A stretch of 64,000 nucleotides of DNA from positions 620,001-684,000 of the forward strand of contig NZ_JBOIUB010000001.1 of NCBI RefSeq assembly GCF_050749885.1, in the 5' to 3' direction. Position numbers and translations under genes: made by a program. How positions within the stretch are numbered: the stretch's first letter is position 1; the number at the start of each line of letters is the position of its first letter. This stretch comes from Zooshikella sp050749885. GTDB lineage: Bacteria > Pseudomonadota > Gammaproteobacteria > Pseudomonadales > Zooshikellaceae. Positions 37,397 through 46,307 of the stretch are shown here, piece by piece. The notes beneath the pieces were generated by a model. The model was not told where the DNA came from, did no database searches, and worked only from the letters and a program-made list of their open reading frames with translations.

Positions 37397-38704
37397 ATGT
37401 CGCTTGATATTCAGTGGTTAGATGCCACGGCAGAAGATTTCTCTACGCGTTTAAATGCATTGATTGCATGGGAAGCGGTTTCTGATCAGCAAGTACTGAG
37501 TACTGTGCAATCAATTATTAGTAATGTACGACAACAGGGTGATCAGGCTTTAGTTGATTACACTTGTCGTTTTGACCAGCGAAATTTAGCCTCAATAGCT
37601 GATATTTGTCTTGATAGCAAAGCACTTCATGAAGCTCGCCAACGCTTAAATGCCAATGATGAACAAGCACTGGTCGCAGCAGCTGATCGAATTCGGCAGT
37701 ACCATGAAAGGCAAGTCCAACGTTCCTGGCAGTACGAAGAAGAGGGCGTTTTACTTGGGCAACAGGTTACGCCAATGGCGCGGGTCGGTATTTACGTTCC
37801 AGGAGGCAAAGCAGCCTACCCTTCATCTGTATTAATGAATGCAATTCCAGCCAAAGTTGCTGGTGTTAAAGAAATTATTATGGTTGTACCCATGCCTAAA
37901 GGTGTGGTGAATGATTGGGTATTGGCAGCAGCAGCCATTGCTGGGGTTGATAAAGTGTTCACGATAGGAGGGGCTCAAGCTATTGCTGCTTTGGCTTATG
38001 GCACTGAGTCTGTTCCCAAAGTCGATAAAATTGTGGGACCAGGTAATATTTATGTCGCCACGGCTAAACAACTGGTGTTTGGCCAGGTAGGCATTGATAT
38101 GATTGCGGGGCCATCTGAAATTCTGGTGATTTGTGATGGCAAAACAGAGCCTGACTGGATTGCGATGGATCTGTTTTCGCAGGCAGAGCATGATGAAGAC
38201 GCTCAATCTATATTAATTTCACCAGACAGAGACTTTTTGCATAAAGTGGAAGCAAGTATAAAACGCTTGTTGCCTACAATGGAAAGAAAAGATCTTATTG
38301 CTACCTCATTAGCTAATCGTGGTGCTTTTATCTGGACTCCTGATATAGATACAGCAATAGCCGTAAGCAACGAAATTGCCCCTGAGCATTTGGAGCTGTC
38401 AGTAGAAGATCCCCATGCACTATTGCCTGCAATACGTCATGCCGGTGCTATTTTCATGGGACGCTATACGGCAGAAGCTCTGGGTGACTATTGCGCAGGC
38501 CCAAATCATGTGCTGCCTACTTCTGGGACAGCGCGTTTTTCTTCTCCTCTTGGTGTGTATGACTTTCAAAAACGTTCCTCATTAGTGTGTTTTTCGGCAG
38601 AAAGTGCCAGTGAGATTGGACAAATAGCCTCTACACTGGCGAGGGGGGAAGGACTGACGGCACATGCACTCTCAGCTGAATACCGAATCGTGAATAAAAA
38701 ATAA
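37397..38704 (+). CDS. hisD: Histidinol dehydrogenase
   Basis: 435 residues, full length. The NAD and zinc-binding region shows GPGNIYVATAK, IAGPSEILVI, QAEHDEDAQSI and the catalytic-loop ISNEIAPEHLEL-type block (VSNEIAPEHLEL). It oxidises histidinol to histidine in two steps. GGAGAG precedes the ATG. It follows hisG by 59 bases. Confidence 0.97.
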   Translation: MSLDIQWLDATAEDFSTRLNALIAWEAVSDQQVLSTVQSIISNVRQQGDQALVDYTCRFDQRNLASIADICLDSKALHEARQRLNANDEQALVAAADRIRQYHERQVQRSWQYEEEGVLLGQQVTPMARVGIYVPGGKAAYPSSVLMNAIPAKVAGVKEIIMVVPMPKGVVNDWVLAAAAIAGVDKVFTIGGAQAIAALAYGTESVPKVDKIVGPGNIYVATAKQLVFGQVGIDMIAGPSEILVICDGKTEPDWIAMDLFSQAEHDEDAQSILISPDRDFLHKVEASIKRLLPTMERKDLIATSLANRGAFIWTPDIDTAIAVSNEIAPEHLELSVEDPHALLPAIRHAGAIFMGRYTAEALGDYCAGPNHVLPTSGTARFSSPLGVYDFQKRSSLVCFSAESASEIGQIASTLARGEGLTAHALSAEYRIVNKK

Positions 38705-38738
38705 TGAGAGAACACAGCTAACAATAAGAAGATGACTT

Positions 38739-39848
38739 ATGGTGAGTGATAATCGTAAACAAGCAGTAAGTGCTCGTGTTGAGCGCTGGGTTAGAACGGA
38801 TGTCCAGGCATTAAAAGCGTATCATGTGCCGACCATTGGGCAGCATGTTATCAAGCTTGATGCTATGGAAAATCCTTATCATTGGCCATCAACAATGCAT
38901 CAAGCATGGCTTGACTCCCTCCAGCAAATTCATGTCAACCGCTACCCAGATGCAGGCTGCGCTCAGTTAAAGCAGTCATTTCGCGAGGCATTCCAAATAG
39001 CAGAAGATTATGAAATTCTATTTGGTAATGGCTCCGATGAGCTAATCCAGTTATTAGCAATGACAGTAGCAGGCCCAAACCGAACGATACTGGCACCAGA
39101 ACCAAGCTTCGTTATGTACAAGATGATTGCTCAGTACTTGCAGATGAATTATGTGGGCATTCCATTAGGTGCAGATTTTTCTCTGGATATTGGTGCCATG
39201 CTGAAGGCTATTGAGATGCATAACCCAGCCTTGATCTTTTTAGCACAGCCCAATAATCCAACAGGTAATGTATTCGGTGAAGAAAAAGTTCGGCGTATTA
39301 TTGAAGCCTCTTCAGGGTTGGTTGTTATCGATGAGGCTTATACGGCTTTTTCTTCAAGTGATGCTTATTCTTTGCTAGCAGATTATAGCAATGTAGTTAT
39401 CATGCGAACGCTTTCCAAGGTAGGGCTAGCAGGATTGCGTTTAGGGTATTTAATTGGTCACCCTGGCTGGTTAGCTGAAGTGAATAAACTACGCCTGCCT
39501 TACAATATCAATGTGTTAACCCAAGCCAGTACGGCATTTGCGTTACAACATGTGGATGAGTTGTTTAAACAAACGACTAAGATTTGTGCTGATCGGGAAG
39601 CACTTAAAGAGCGACTTTCTGCTTTTGATAATCTGCATGTCTGGCCAAGTGAGGCTAACTTTTTACTATGCCGAACTCTTGAACATGATGCAGTAGACGT
39701 CCAGCGACTATTGCTCGCAAAAGGTGTTTTAATAAAGTGTCTTCATGGCTCACACCCTTTGCTCAACAACTGTTTGCGTATTACGGTGGGTACACCAAAA
39801 GAAAATGAGGTGTTATTAAGGGAGTTAGCTGCCTTGCTTGCCAGTTAA
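38739..39848 (+). CDS. hisC: Histidinol-phosphate aminotransferase
   Basis: 369 residues, fold-type I PLP enzyme. The PLP lysine is in TLSKVGLAGLRLGY, with NGSDELI and QPNNPTGN binding motifs. It transaminates imidazole acetol phosphate. Third of a partial his cluster (G-D-C) in the order found downstream of murA in Pseudomonas. Confidence 0.96.
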   Translation: MVSDNRKQAVSARVERWVRTDVQALKAYHVPTIGQHVIKLDAMENPYHWPSTMHQAWLDSLQQIHVNRYPDAGCAQLKQSFREAFQIAEDYEILFGNGSDELIQLLAMTVAGPNRTILAPEPSFVMYKMIAQYLQMNYVGIPLGADFSLDIGAMLKAIEMHNPALIFLAQPNNPTGNVFGEEKVRRIIEASSGLVVIDEAYTAFSSSDAYSLLADYSNVVIMRTLSKVGLAGLRLGYLIGHPGWLAEVNKLRLPYNINVLTQASTAFALQHVDELFKQTTKICADREALKERLSAFDNLHVWPSEANFLLCRTLEHDAVDVQRLLLAKGVLIKCLHGSHPLLNNCLRITVGTPKENEVLLRELAALLAS

Positions 39849-39890
39849 TTTGGGCTTTTAGTAATAAATTGTTGGTCGTTGAGGCGAATA

Positions 39891-39924
39891 CACTAATCCA
39901 GACTGTAAGTATTCTGGATTAGTG
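39891..39924. terminator. 12-bp perfect hairpin between hisC and algW
   Basis: CACTAATCCAGA (39891-39902) and TCTGGATTAGTG (39913-39924) with a 10-base loop, between convergent genes. There is only a short T-tract, so Rho-independent activity is uncertain, but the position suggests it ends or protects both messages. Confidence 0.6.
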
Positions 39925-39968
39925 TTTGAAATGAAGCTTTAAGTTGGAAGGATAAGTTAAATGGGCAG

Positions 39969-41219
39969 TTAATGCCTTGAGCGAGAAGGTTCTTGCAGTC
40001 CTGAGAGGGACGGCCTTAAACCAATAATACATTTGATATCTTGCTCAACCCCATTACGAATAATTTTAATAATAACTTCTTCACCTGGACGCATTTGAGC
40101 CACCTGATACATGACTTTGCGGCCTTCACGTGCATGCATACTGTTAATCTCCAGGATTAAATCGCCCGGTTTTAAGCCCGCTTGAAAAGCTGGGCCATTA
40201 CGATATACACCCGTAATTAAAATCCCTTCTATATGCGGAAGACCAAAAGCATCTGCAAGCTCACGGGTAAACTGTTGAGTCTCAAGCCCTAACCAGCCGC
40301 GAATAACCTTGCCGTGTTTGACGATTGATAACATCACATCGCGGGCTATTTCTGAAGGAATCGCGAAACCAATTCCTTGAGAGCCTCCAGACTTAGAAAA
40401 TATAGCTGTATTGATACCGAGCAGGTCGCCATGCACATTAATAAGTGCGCCACCAGAGTTTCCAGGATTTATGGCTGCATCTGTTTGGATGAAGTTTTCG
40501 TATGTGTTTAAGTAAAGTTTGCTACGACCTGTGGCACTGATAATACCCATGGTCACAGTTTGGCCAACACCAAAAGGATTCCCAATAGCTAATACCACAT
40601 CACCAATCTCAGCATTACGCGTTGGGGCTAGGGTGATGGAAGGTAGATTGTCTAGATCTATTTTAAGAATGGCTAGGTCCGTCTCTGGATCTGTGCCAAC
40701 TACGCGAGCGGCTGTTTCACGACCATCTTGCAGTAATATTAGAATTTCTGAGGCACCTGCAATAACATGATTGTTGGTAACGACATAGCCTTCTGGGCTC
40801 ATAATCACGCCTGAACCTAAGCTGGATTGCATACGCTTCCGTTTAGGCATTTGGTTATAGCCAAAGAAATCCTGAAAGAAAGGATCATCGAAGATTGGGT
40901 GTTGGCGCTCACGAATTATTTTTGTTGTGTATATATTAACCACAGCAGGTGCTGCTTTTTTTACAGCATGACTATAAGAGCTGGGTCCTGTTTTACTGGG
41001 GGAAACGGTTACATTTTCTTGATTAACGACGACAGGTTCAGTTGGGCTGATAGGGCTATTTGTACTGTTGTATACTGCTTGAGTAACTTGTGGTGTATTT
41101 TTTTCAACAGTATTATTTTTTCCAACTAAGCTGGGGAATTGTTGCATTAGAATAACGGCAACTAAGACACCACAAATTGTTGGCCATGTAAGGAAATGCA
41201 CTAGTTTTTTCATAGTCAT
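39969..41219 (-). CDS. algW: Membrane-anchored DegS/AlgW-type serine protease
   Basis: 416 residues. One N-terminal anchor (WPTICGVLVAVILMQQF), a low-complexity linker (about 35-85), a trypsin-like domain with the triad H151 (TNNHVIAG), D181 (PETDLAIL) and S255 (NPGNSGGAL), and one PDZ domain (about 315-405). It cleaves the anti-sigma factor RseA/MucA type in response to misfolded outer-membrane proteins. It is in the hisC-algW synteny known from Pseudomonas. The linker is longer than in E. coli DegS. Confidence 0.94.
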   Translation of the reverse strand: MTMKKLVHFLTWPTICGVLVAVILMQQFPSLVGKNNTVEKNTPQVTQAVYNSTNSPISPTEPVVVNQENVTVSPSKTGPSSYSHAVKKAAPAVVNIYTTKIIRERQHPIFDDPFFQDFFGYNQMPKRKRMQSSLGSGVIMSPEGYVVTNNHVIAGASEILILLQDGRETAARVVGTDPETDLAILKIDLDNLPSITLAPTRNAEIGDVVLAIGNPFGVGQTVTMGIISATGRSKLYLNTYENFIQTDAAINPGNSGGALINVHGDLLGINTAIFSKSGGSQGIGFAIPSEIARDVMLSIVKHGKVIRGWLGLETQQFTRELADAFGLPHIEGILITGVYRNGPAFQAGLKPGDLILEINSMHAREGRKVMYQVAQMRPGEEVIIKIIRNGVEQDIKCIIGLRPSLSGLQEPSRSRH

Positions 41220-41357
41220 GTTTTCGTAATAATTTGCCTTTGGCTTTGAAATCTGGCCAAGTTATTCAGGTGTTTCTTAACCCTTGGGCGCACTTATTAT
41301 ACGGATGCATGACTTATTCTGTCATCTCATATTCTGCTAATGTAAGACGTATACACT

Positions 41358-42116
41358 ATGGTTGAATGTAAAGACCTTATAAATACTTTGAGTGAATGGT
41401 TGCAACCGCAGCTGTTTAAGGATTATTGCCCTAATGGTTTGCAAGTTGAAGGCAAACCACATATTAAGAAAATTGTGACTGGTGTCACTGCTAGTCAGGC
41501 GCTTATTGATCATGCAATTAAAATACAGGCGGATGCCCTGCTGGTGCACCATGGATATTTCTGGCGGGGTGAGTCTGAGCCTGTTGTGGGTATGAAGAAA
41601 AAGCGCTTACAGGCATTACTAGCCCATGAAATAAACTTGCTAGCCTATCACTTGCCTTTAGATGCTCACCCTGAACTAGGTAATAATGCACAACTGGCTA
41701 AGTTGTTAGGTTTGAAGATTACTCAAGGGATGGATGCAGATATTAATACCAGCATTGGTCTGGTGGGTGAAGTTTCTAGTGAGCTTTCAGTAGAGCAATT
41801 AACCCAGCAAGTTACGGATGTATTAGGGCGTTCTCCACTTGTTATTCAATCGGGTAGTCACCCCATCAAAAAAGTCGCTTGGTGCACAGGTGCAGCACAA
41901 AGTTTCATTGAAAAGGCTGCACAATTAGGTGTGGATGCTTATCTATCGGGTGAAATTTCTGAGCCAACTGTGCACACTGCGCGTGAATTAGGGGTTCATT
42001 ATTTTGCTGCAGGCCACCATGCCACTGAGCGTTATGGAATTAAAGCGTTAGGTGAAGCACTTGCAGATCATTTTGGTATTGAACACATATTTGTTGATAT
42101 AGATAACCCCGTCTAA
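41358..42116 (+). CDS. ybgI: Nif3-like dinuclear metal centre protein
   Basis: 252 residues, YbgI/NIF3 family. Metal ligands appear in LLVHHGYFWRGE, AYHLPLDAHPELGNNAQL and AGHHATERYG. The structural family forms hexameric rings with two metals per subunit. The reaction in bacteria is uncertain: GTP cyclohydrolase type I-like (FolE2-like) annotations are not well proven. Divergent from algW. Confidence 0.92.
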   Translation: MVECKDLINTLSEWLQPQLFKDYCPNGLQVEGKPHIKKIVTGVTASQALIDHAIKIQADALLVHHGYFWRGESEPVVGMKKKRLQALLAHEINLLAYHLPLDAHPELGNNAQLAKLLGLKITQGMDADINTSIGLVGEVSSELSVEQLTQQVTDVLGRSPLVIQSGSHPIKKVAWCTGAAQSFIEKAAQLGVDAYLSGEISEPTVHTARELGVHYFAAGHHATERYGIKALGEALADHFGIEHIFVDIDNPV

Positions 42117-42143
42117 TCCGACCTTTATTTTTCCTCATCTCGT

Positions 42144-42175
42144 CACAGCCCAGTATTTGGAGACATTGGGCTGTG
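42144..42175 (+). terminator. Hairpin after the Nif3-like gene
   Basis: CACAGCCCA (42144-42152) and TGGGCTGTG (42167-42175), a 9-bp perfect stem with 14-base loop, followed by TAGACTCTTTT. A moderate Rho-independent terminator. Confidence 0.6.
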
Positions 42176-42279
42176 TAGACTCTTTTCCGTGGCTACAGTT
42201 ATCCCCAAAAAACATATTTATATGACAAAAACATCTAAATAGCTCTCTTATTATAATTATTATTAATTTGGTATAGTAG

Positions 42280-42445
42280 GTTACTGATAACATAACCCTG
42301 CAAAGCAGGGGGATTAAAGAATACTCGGCAACGGATCTGATAGTCCTGGTGGTAACCTTGAACTATACGCTAGGGTGTAACCGAACAACTTAGTAACTGC
42401 GATTATCCGTTTGAAGTTAACTGCGTGAAGAATCGCTATGGTAGC
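42280..42445 (+). ncRNA. Candidate structured leader RNA upstream of cysD
   Basis: A TATAGT -10-like box near 42272 would put transcription start near 42280, giving a leader of about 170 bases. Elements: hairpin CCCTGC/GCAGGG with AAA loop (42296-42310), AACGGAT (42330-42336) pairing with ATCCGTT (42405-42411), and GCGATT (42399-42404) pairing with AATCGC (42431-42436). The last two pairings cross, so they would form a pseudoknot or exclude each other. A three-codon frame (ATG GTA GCC TGA, 42438) overlaps the region just before the cysD ATG. It matches no riboswitch consensus I know. A decayed group II intron piece is an alternative. Confidence 0.4.
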
Positions 42446-42450
42446 CTGAG

Positions 42451-43359
42451 ATGCAAGCAAATAATCTGACCCACTTAAAACAGCTTGAAGCTGAAAGTAT
42501 CCATATTATCCGCGAGGTGGTCGCAGAGTTTGAAAATCCAGTCATGCTCTATTCAATAGGCAAGGATTCTTCTGTCATGTTGCATCTCGCCCTAAAAGCG
42601 TTTTATCCCAGTAAACCACCATTTTCATTGCTTCATGTCGATACAGGTTGGAAGTTCCGTGAAATGATCAGTTTCCGTGATCAACGAGCGAAGGAAGTGG
42701 GCATGGAGTTGTTGGTCCATAAAAATCCTGAAGGTGAAGCACTGGGTATCAATCCTTTTGTGCATGGTAGTGCCAAACATACGGATATCATGAAAACTCA
42801 GGGATTGAAGCAGGCACTGGATAAATACGGTTTTGATGCGGCATTTGGTGGTGCCAGACGAGATGAAGAAAAGTCTCGTGCAAAAGAGCGTGTTTATTCT
42901 TTCCGTGATAAAAATCATCGTTGGGATCCTAAAAACCAACGTCCAGAATTATGGAATATCTACAACGGTAAAGTGAATAAGGGCGAAAGTATTCGTGTAT
43001 TCCCCTTATCAAACTGGACTGAACTCGATATTTGGCAGTACATCCACCTAGAAAATATTCCTATCGTACCTCTTTACTATGCAGCAAAACGTCCCGTTGT
43101 GATGCGCGATGGTGTGGATTTAATGGTTGATGATGAGCGTTTTCCTCTTCACCAAGATGAGCAGCCAGAATTGAAAATGGTTAGGTTTAGAACTCTGGGT
43201 TGTTATCCTCTGACTGGTGCTATTGAATCTTCCGCAAAGACATTGCCCGATATTATTCAGGAAATGCTACTGACTAAAACTTCAGAGCGACAAGGTCGTG
43301 TGATTGATCATGATGGTGCGGGTTCCATGGAAAAGAAGAAGCAAGAAGGGTATTTCTAA
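42451..43359 (+). CDS. cysD: Sulfate adenylyltransferase small subunit
   Basis: 302 residues, PP-loop ATP pyrophosphatase fold. The loop is YSIGKDSSVMLHLALKAF, the usual CysD variant; GGARRDEEKSRAKER and VFPLSNWTELDIWQYI are family blocks. With CysN it makes adenosine 5'-phosphosulfate from ATP and sulfate. cysN follows after about 100 bases. Confidence 0.97.
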   Translation: MQANNLTHLKQLEAESIHIIREVVAEFENPVMLYSIGKDSSVMLHLALKAFYPSKPPFSLLHVDTGWKFREMISFRDQRAKEVGMELLVHKNPEGEALGINPFVHGSAKHTDIMKTQGLKQALDKYGFDAAFGGARRDEEKSRAKERVYSFRDKNHRWDPKNQRPELWNIYNGKVNKGESIRVFPLSNWTELDIWQYIHLENIPIVPLYYAAKRPVVMRDGVDLMVDDERFPLHQDEQPELKMVRFRTLGCYPLTGAIESSAKTLPDIIQEMLLTKTSERQGRVIDHDGAGSMEKKKQEGYF

Positions 43360-43456
43360 GCCATGAACAGCAATTGCCGTCTTATTTGCCAAAATAGCAC
43401 TAATGTAGCCACTGGTGTGGTATTAACGTTTGCAGCATTGTCCGCGGGGCCAGGGT

Positions 43457-45106
43457 ATGTCACATCAATCTGAACTGATCGCTACTGATATCAATGCTTA
43501 TCTGGCACAGCATGAACAGAAAGAGCTGTTGCGCTTTTTAACCTGTGGCAGTGTTGATGATGGAAAAAGTACATTAATTGGTCGGTTACTTCATGACTCT
43601 AAAATGATTTATGAAGACCATCTGGAGTCGATCAAACACGACAGTAAAAAAAATGGTAATGCAGGTGAAAAATTAGATTTAGCACTGCTGGTTGATGGTT
43701 TGCAGGCTGAACGAGAACAAGGCATTACGATTGATGTCGCCTATCGTTATTTCTCAACAGCAAAACGAAAATTTATTATTGCGGATACCCCTGGCCATGA
43801 ACAATACACACGAAACATGGCGACGGGGGCATCGACCTGTAATTTAGCCATTATTTTAATTGACGCTCGAAATGGCGTAAAAACACAAACTCGTCGTCAC
43901 AGCTTTTTGACTTCGTTATTGGGTATCAAGCATATCATCGTTGCCATTAACAAAATGGATTTGATGGATTTTTCTGAGGACGTTTTTACACGTATTAAGC
44001 AAGATTACACGACGTTTGCTGCTGAGTTAGGTTTTAAAGATATTCACTTTGTACCAATTTCTGCCTTGGACGGTGATAATGTTGTCAACCTAAGTGAAAA
44101 TACACCTTGGTATCAAGGCCAGCCATTGATGTCTATTTTAGAAACAGTAGAAATCAATGCGGACCGCAACCTCGATGATTTTCGCTTTCCTGTTCAATAT
44201 GTTAATCGGCCTAACCTCGACTTTCGAGGCTTTAGTGGCACAATCACCTCTGGTGTTGTACGCCCAGGTGATGAGTTGGTGGTATTTCCTTCGCAGCAGC
44301 GGAGTCGGGTAAAGCAAATAATCACTTATGATGGAGAACTGACTGAAGCATATGCCGGTCAGGCGGTTACGCTGACATTAACCGATGAAATTGATATCAG
44401 CCGTGGTGATTTGCTTGTTAAACCAGACAATTTACCACTGGTAGCGAGTGATATACAGGCAACCGTTGTATGGATGGCAGAGGCACCGCTCCAGGCAGGT
44501 AAACAGTATGATATTAAATTTCTCACAAATAAGGCGATTGCTACGCTAACACGTATTGAACATAAGACGGATGTTAACACCCTGGAGCAACAACAAGGTG
44601 AACAATTACTGCTTAATGAGATTGCACTGTGTCAGTTTGCTCTGAATAAATCAGTGAACTTTGATGCTTACCATAGTAACCCGGGGACTGGCGCATTTAT
44701 TTTAGTTGACCGAATGACTAATGTGACTGTGGGTGCAGGTATGGTCAAAGGGGTTGGCGAACAACAGGTGAAGCCTGTTACCCAACAAGAGCGTGCAGCA
44801 CGGTTCAATCAGCAACCTCAGATTATTGAAATTACTGGGCAGGAGCGTCAGGCTGCCGCTAAGCACTTGGAACGGCTTTTATTTAATCAAGGCCGTAATG
44901 TCGTGGTGCTGGACCAGGAGGTTTTATCTACTGTAGAAGCTAATTCTGTGGTGGGTATTGCTGAGTATCTACAGCAACAAGGAGTTATAGTATTGTTTGT
45001 CTGTGCTGAGCAACAAGATAGTTATAATGTTACAACTCAACAGCTTACAGTTGATGATACAACTCATTTGGTGAAAACAGTTGAGGAATTAGCAAGCCAA
45101 CTGTAA
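43457..45106 (+). CDS. cysN: Sulfate adenylyltransferase large subunit with vestigial APS-kinase tail
   Basis: 549 residues from MSHQSELIATDINAYL. A TTG at 43430 would add nine codons and is unlikely. The GTPase domain shows GSVDDGKSTLIGR, DTPGHEQYTRNM and NKMD, followed by two beta-barrels (to about residue 450). A roughly 95-residue tail then begins IIEITGQERQAAAKHLERLL and continues NQGRNVVVLD, which aligns with the N-terminus of APS kinase (CysC) but has lost the GxxGxGKS P-loop and the middle of the domain. E. coli CysN is 475 residues with no tail, and Pseudomonas CysNC about 633 with a whole kinase. The tail is probably non-catalytic. Confidence 0.95.
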   Translation: MSHQSELIATDINAYLAQHEQKELLRFLTCGSVDDGKSTLIGRLLHDSKMIYEDHLESIKHDSKKNGNAGEKLDLALLVDGLQAEREQGITIDVAYRYFSTAKRKFIIADTPGHEQYTRNMATGASTCNLAIILIDARNGVKTQTRRHSFLTSLLGIKHIIVAINKMDLMDFSEDVFTRIKQDYTTFAAELGFKDIHFVPISALDGDNVVNLSENTPWYQGQPLMSILETVEINADRNLDDFRFPVQYVNRPNLDFRGFSGTITSGVVRPGDELVVFPSQQRSRVKQIITYDGELTEAYAGQAVTLTLTDEIDISRGDLLVKPDNLPLVASDIQATVVWMAEAPLQAGKQYDIKFLTNKAIATLTRIEHKTDVNTLEQQQGEQLLLNEIALCQFALNKSVNFDAYHSNPGTGAFILVDRMTNVTVGAGMVKGVGEQQVKPVTQQERAARFNQQPQIIEITGQERQAAAKHLERLLFNQGRNVVVLDQEVLSTVEANSVVGIAEYLQQQGVIVLFVCAEQQDSYNVTTQQLTVDDTTHLVKTVEELASQL

Positions 45107-45138
45107 AAGTAACTCACTTAAAGCTTTCAACTAGAATT

Positions 45139-45179
45139 AAAAAAAGCCCTGCTAAATTATTTAAGCAGGGCTTTTTTTT
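45139..45179. terminator. Bidirectional Rho-independent terminator after cysN
   Basis: An A-tract and AGCCCTGCT, a loop of about 10 bases, AGCAGGGCT and a T-tract. It lies between the convergent cysN and AEC permease genes and can serve both strands. Confidence 0.92.
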
Positions 45180-45198
45180 GTACAGCACTATCGTGTTG

Positions 45199-46128
45199 TT
45201 AAATCAACCATTGTGTTAAGGTAGAAAGATATATAGGGATAATAAGAACGCCTAGTGCGGTACTGGTTAGCACTGCAACAGAGGCCTTTTGGGGGTGAAC
45301 ATTGAGTTCAACGGCAAGCGCAATTGTATTTGCTGCTAGAGGGACAACGGATATAAGTAACATTACTTGAATCATGATATCGTCAAGCCATTGATGTGAA
45401 TGTTGATCTAATAAAATCACAAGAATTACGCAGCTAGGCCATAGTAAGTATTTACTTAAGGTGGTTAGCCCGATTAACTTCCAGTCAACATCCTTACGCG
45501 TTACTGAAGACAGGGCAAAGCCAATCATCATCATCCCCAGCATGGTATAACTGCTTTTGAAAATGGGTAGTTGATCCGTAATGATTGAGGGTAGTTCTAT
45601 TTGGGTTAGGTTTATCAATAAACCCGCTAAAAATGCATAAAAGAAGGGCAATCTAATCAGTTTTTGTATGCTTTTGCGAACGTCATATTGGCCTCGAGCG
45701 GTGATATAAAAGCCCGCTGTATACTCAAAAAGGGTAATGCCAAGCATGGCAAAAATCACCAGTGCTACGCCTGTTTCATCGAGAATGGCCATAGCGACAG
45801 GCAGGCCAAAATACCCTGTATTCCCCGTACTGCATGAGAGTGCAAATAAATGACGAGTATTGTCTTGCCAAAATAATCGCCCAAACTTAAGCGCCATTAA
45901 TGCCATGGTAAGACTAAACAGGAAAAAGAAGATGGGAATAAGTGAATACATTGGCAAGAGCTTAGCCTGAGCGATGCCACTAAACACAACAATAGGGGAG
46001 AGCAAATAAAGTAACAATGTGGATATTGTTTTCAGCTCGATAGTGAAGCGTCTACCTAAGGAAAATCCAATCATCACCAAAATGAATAGGAAGCTCACTT
46101 TGGTCATTAGAAACCCTGTATCAATCAT
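45199..46128 (-). CDS. AEC-family permease (auxin efflux carrier-like)
   Basis: 309 residues with about ten membrane helices in two halves. Family blocks include LFALSCSTGNTGYFGLPVAM in the first half and VPLAANTIALAVEL in the second. Bacterial AEC members move small carboxylates such as malate; the substrate here is unknown. It diverges from a LysR gene, which likely controls it. Confidence 0.85.
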   Translation of the reverse strand: MIDTGFLMTKVSFLFILVMIGFSLGRRFTIELKTISTLLLYLLSPIVVFSGIAQAKLLPMYSLIPIFFFLFSLTMALMALKFGRLFWQDNTRHLFALSCSTGNTGYFGLPVAMAILDETGVALVIFAMLGITLFEYTAGFYITARGQYDVRKSIQKLIRLPFFYAFLAGLLINLTQIELPSIITDQLPIFKSSYTMLGMMMIGFALSSVTRKDVDWKLIGLTTLSKYLLWPSCVILVILLDQHSHQWLDDIMIQVMLLISVVPLAANTIALAVELNVHPQKASVAVLTSTALGVLIIPIYLSTLTQWLI

Positions 46129-46307
46129 AATAAGTACTTCTATACTATTCGCACTGGCTATTAATAATGAGAATAAGGCAAGTTTGAAGCGTTATCAGTG
46201 AGTTAAACTTACCCTGGTAAAACATGATGATTACAACGAGTTAGCATAAAATAAGCAAACGATTAAACTTAGGGCTATCATGAGTTTTTCTCATAACAGG
46301 CTGCTTT

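Larger units (their letters stand above)
42117..42450. promoter_or_regulatory. Nif3-cysD intergenic region
   Basis: These 334 bases hold the terminator of the Nif3-like gene (42144-42175), an AT-rich promoter region (around 42240-42280) and the structured leader described separately. cysD has no clear AGGA-type ribosome-binding site, which makes translational control by the leader more plausible. Confidence 0.5.

Noticed and set aside
43557..45106. CysN as a functional bifunctional CysNC
   Set aside because: The P-loop of APS kinase is missing and the domain is about half length.
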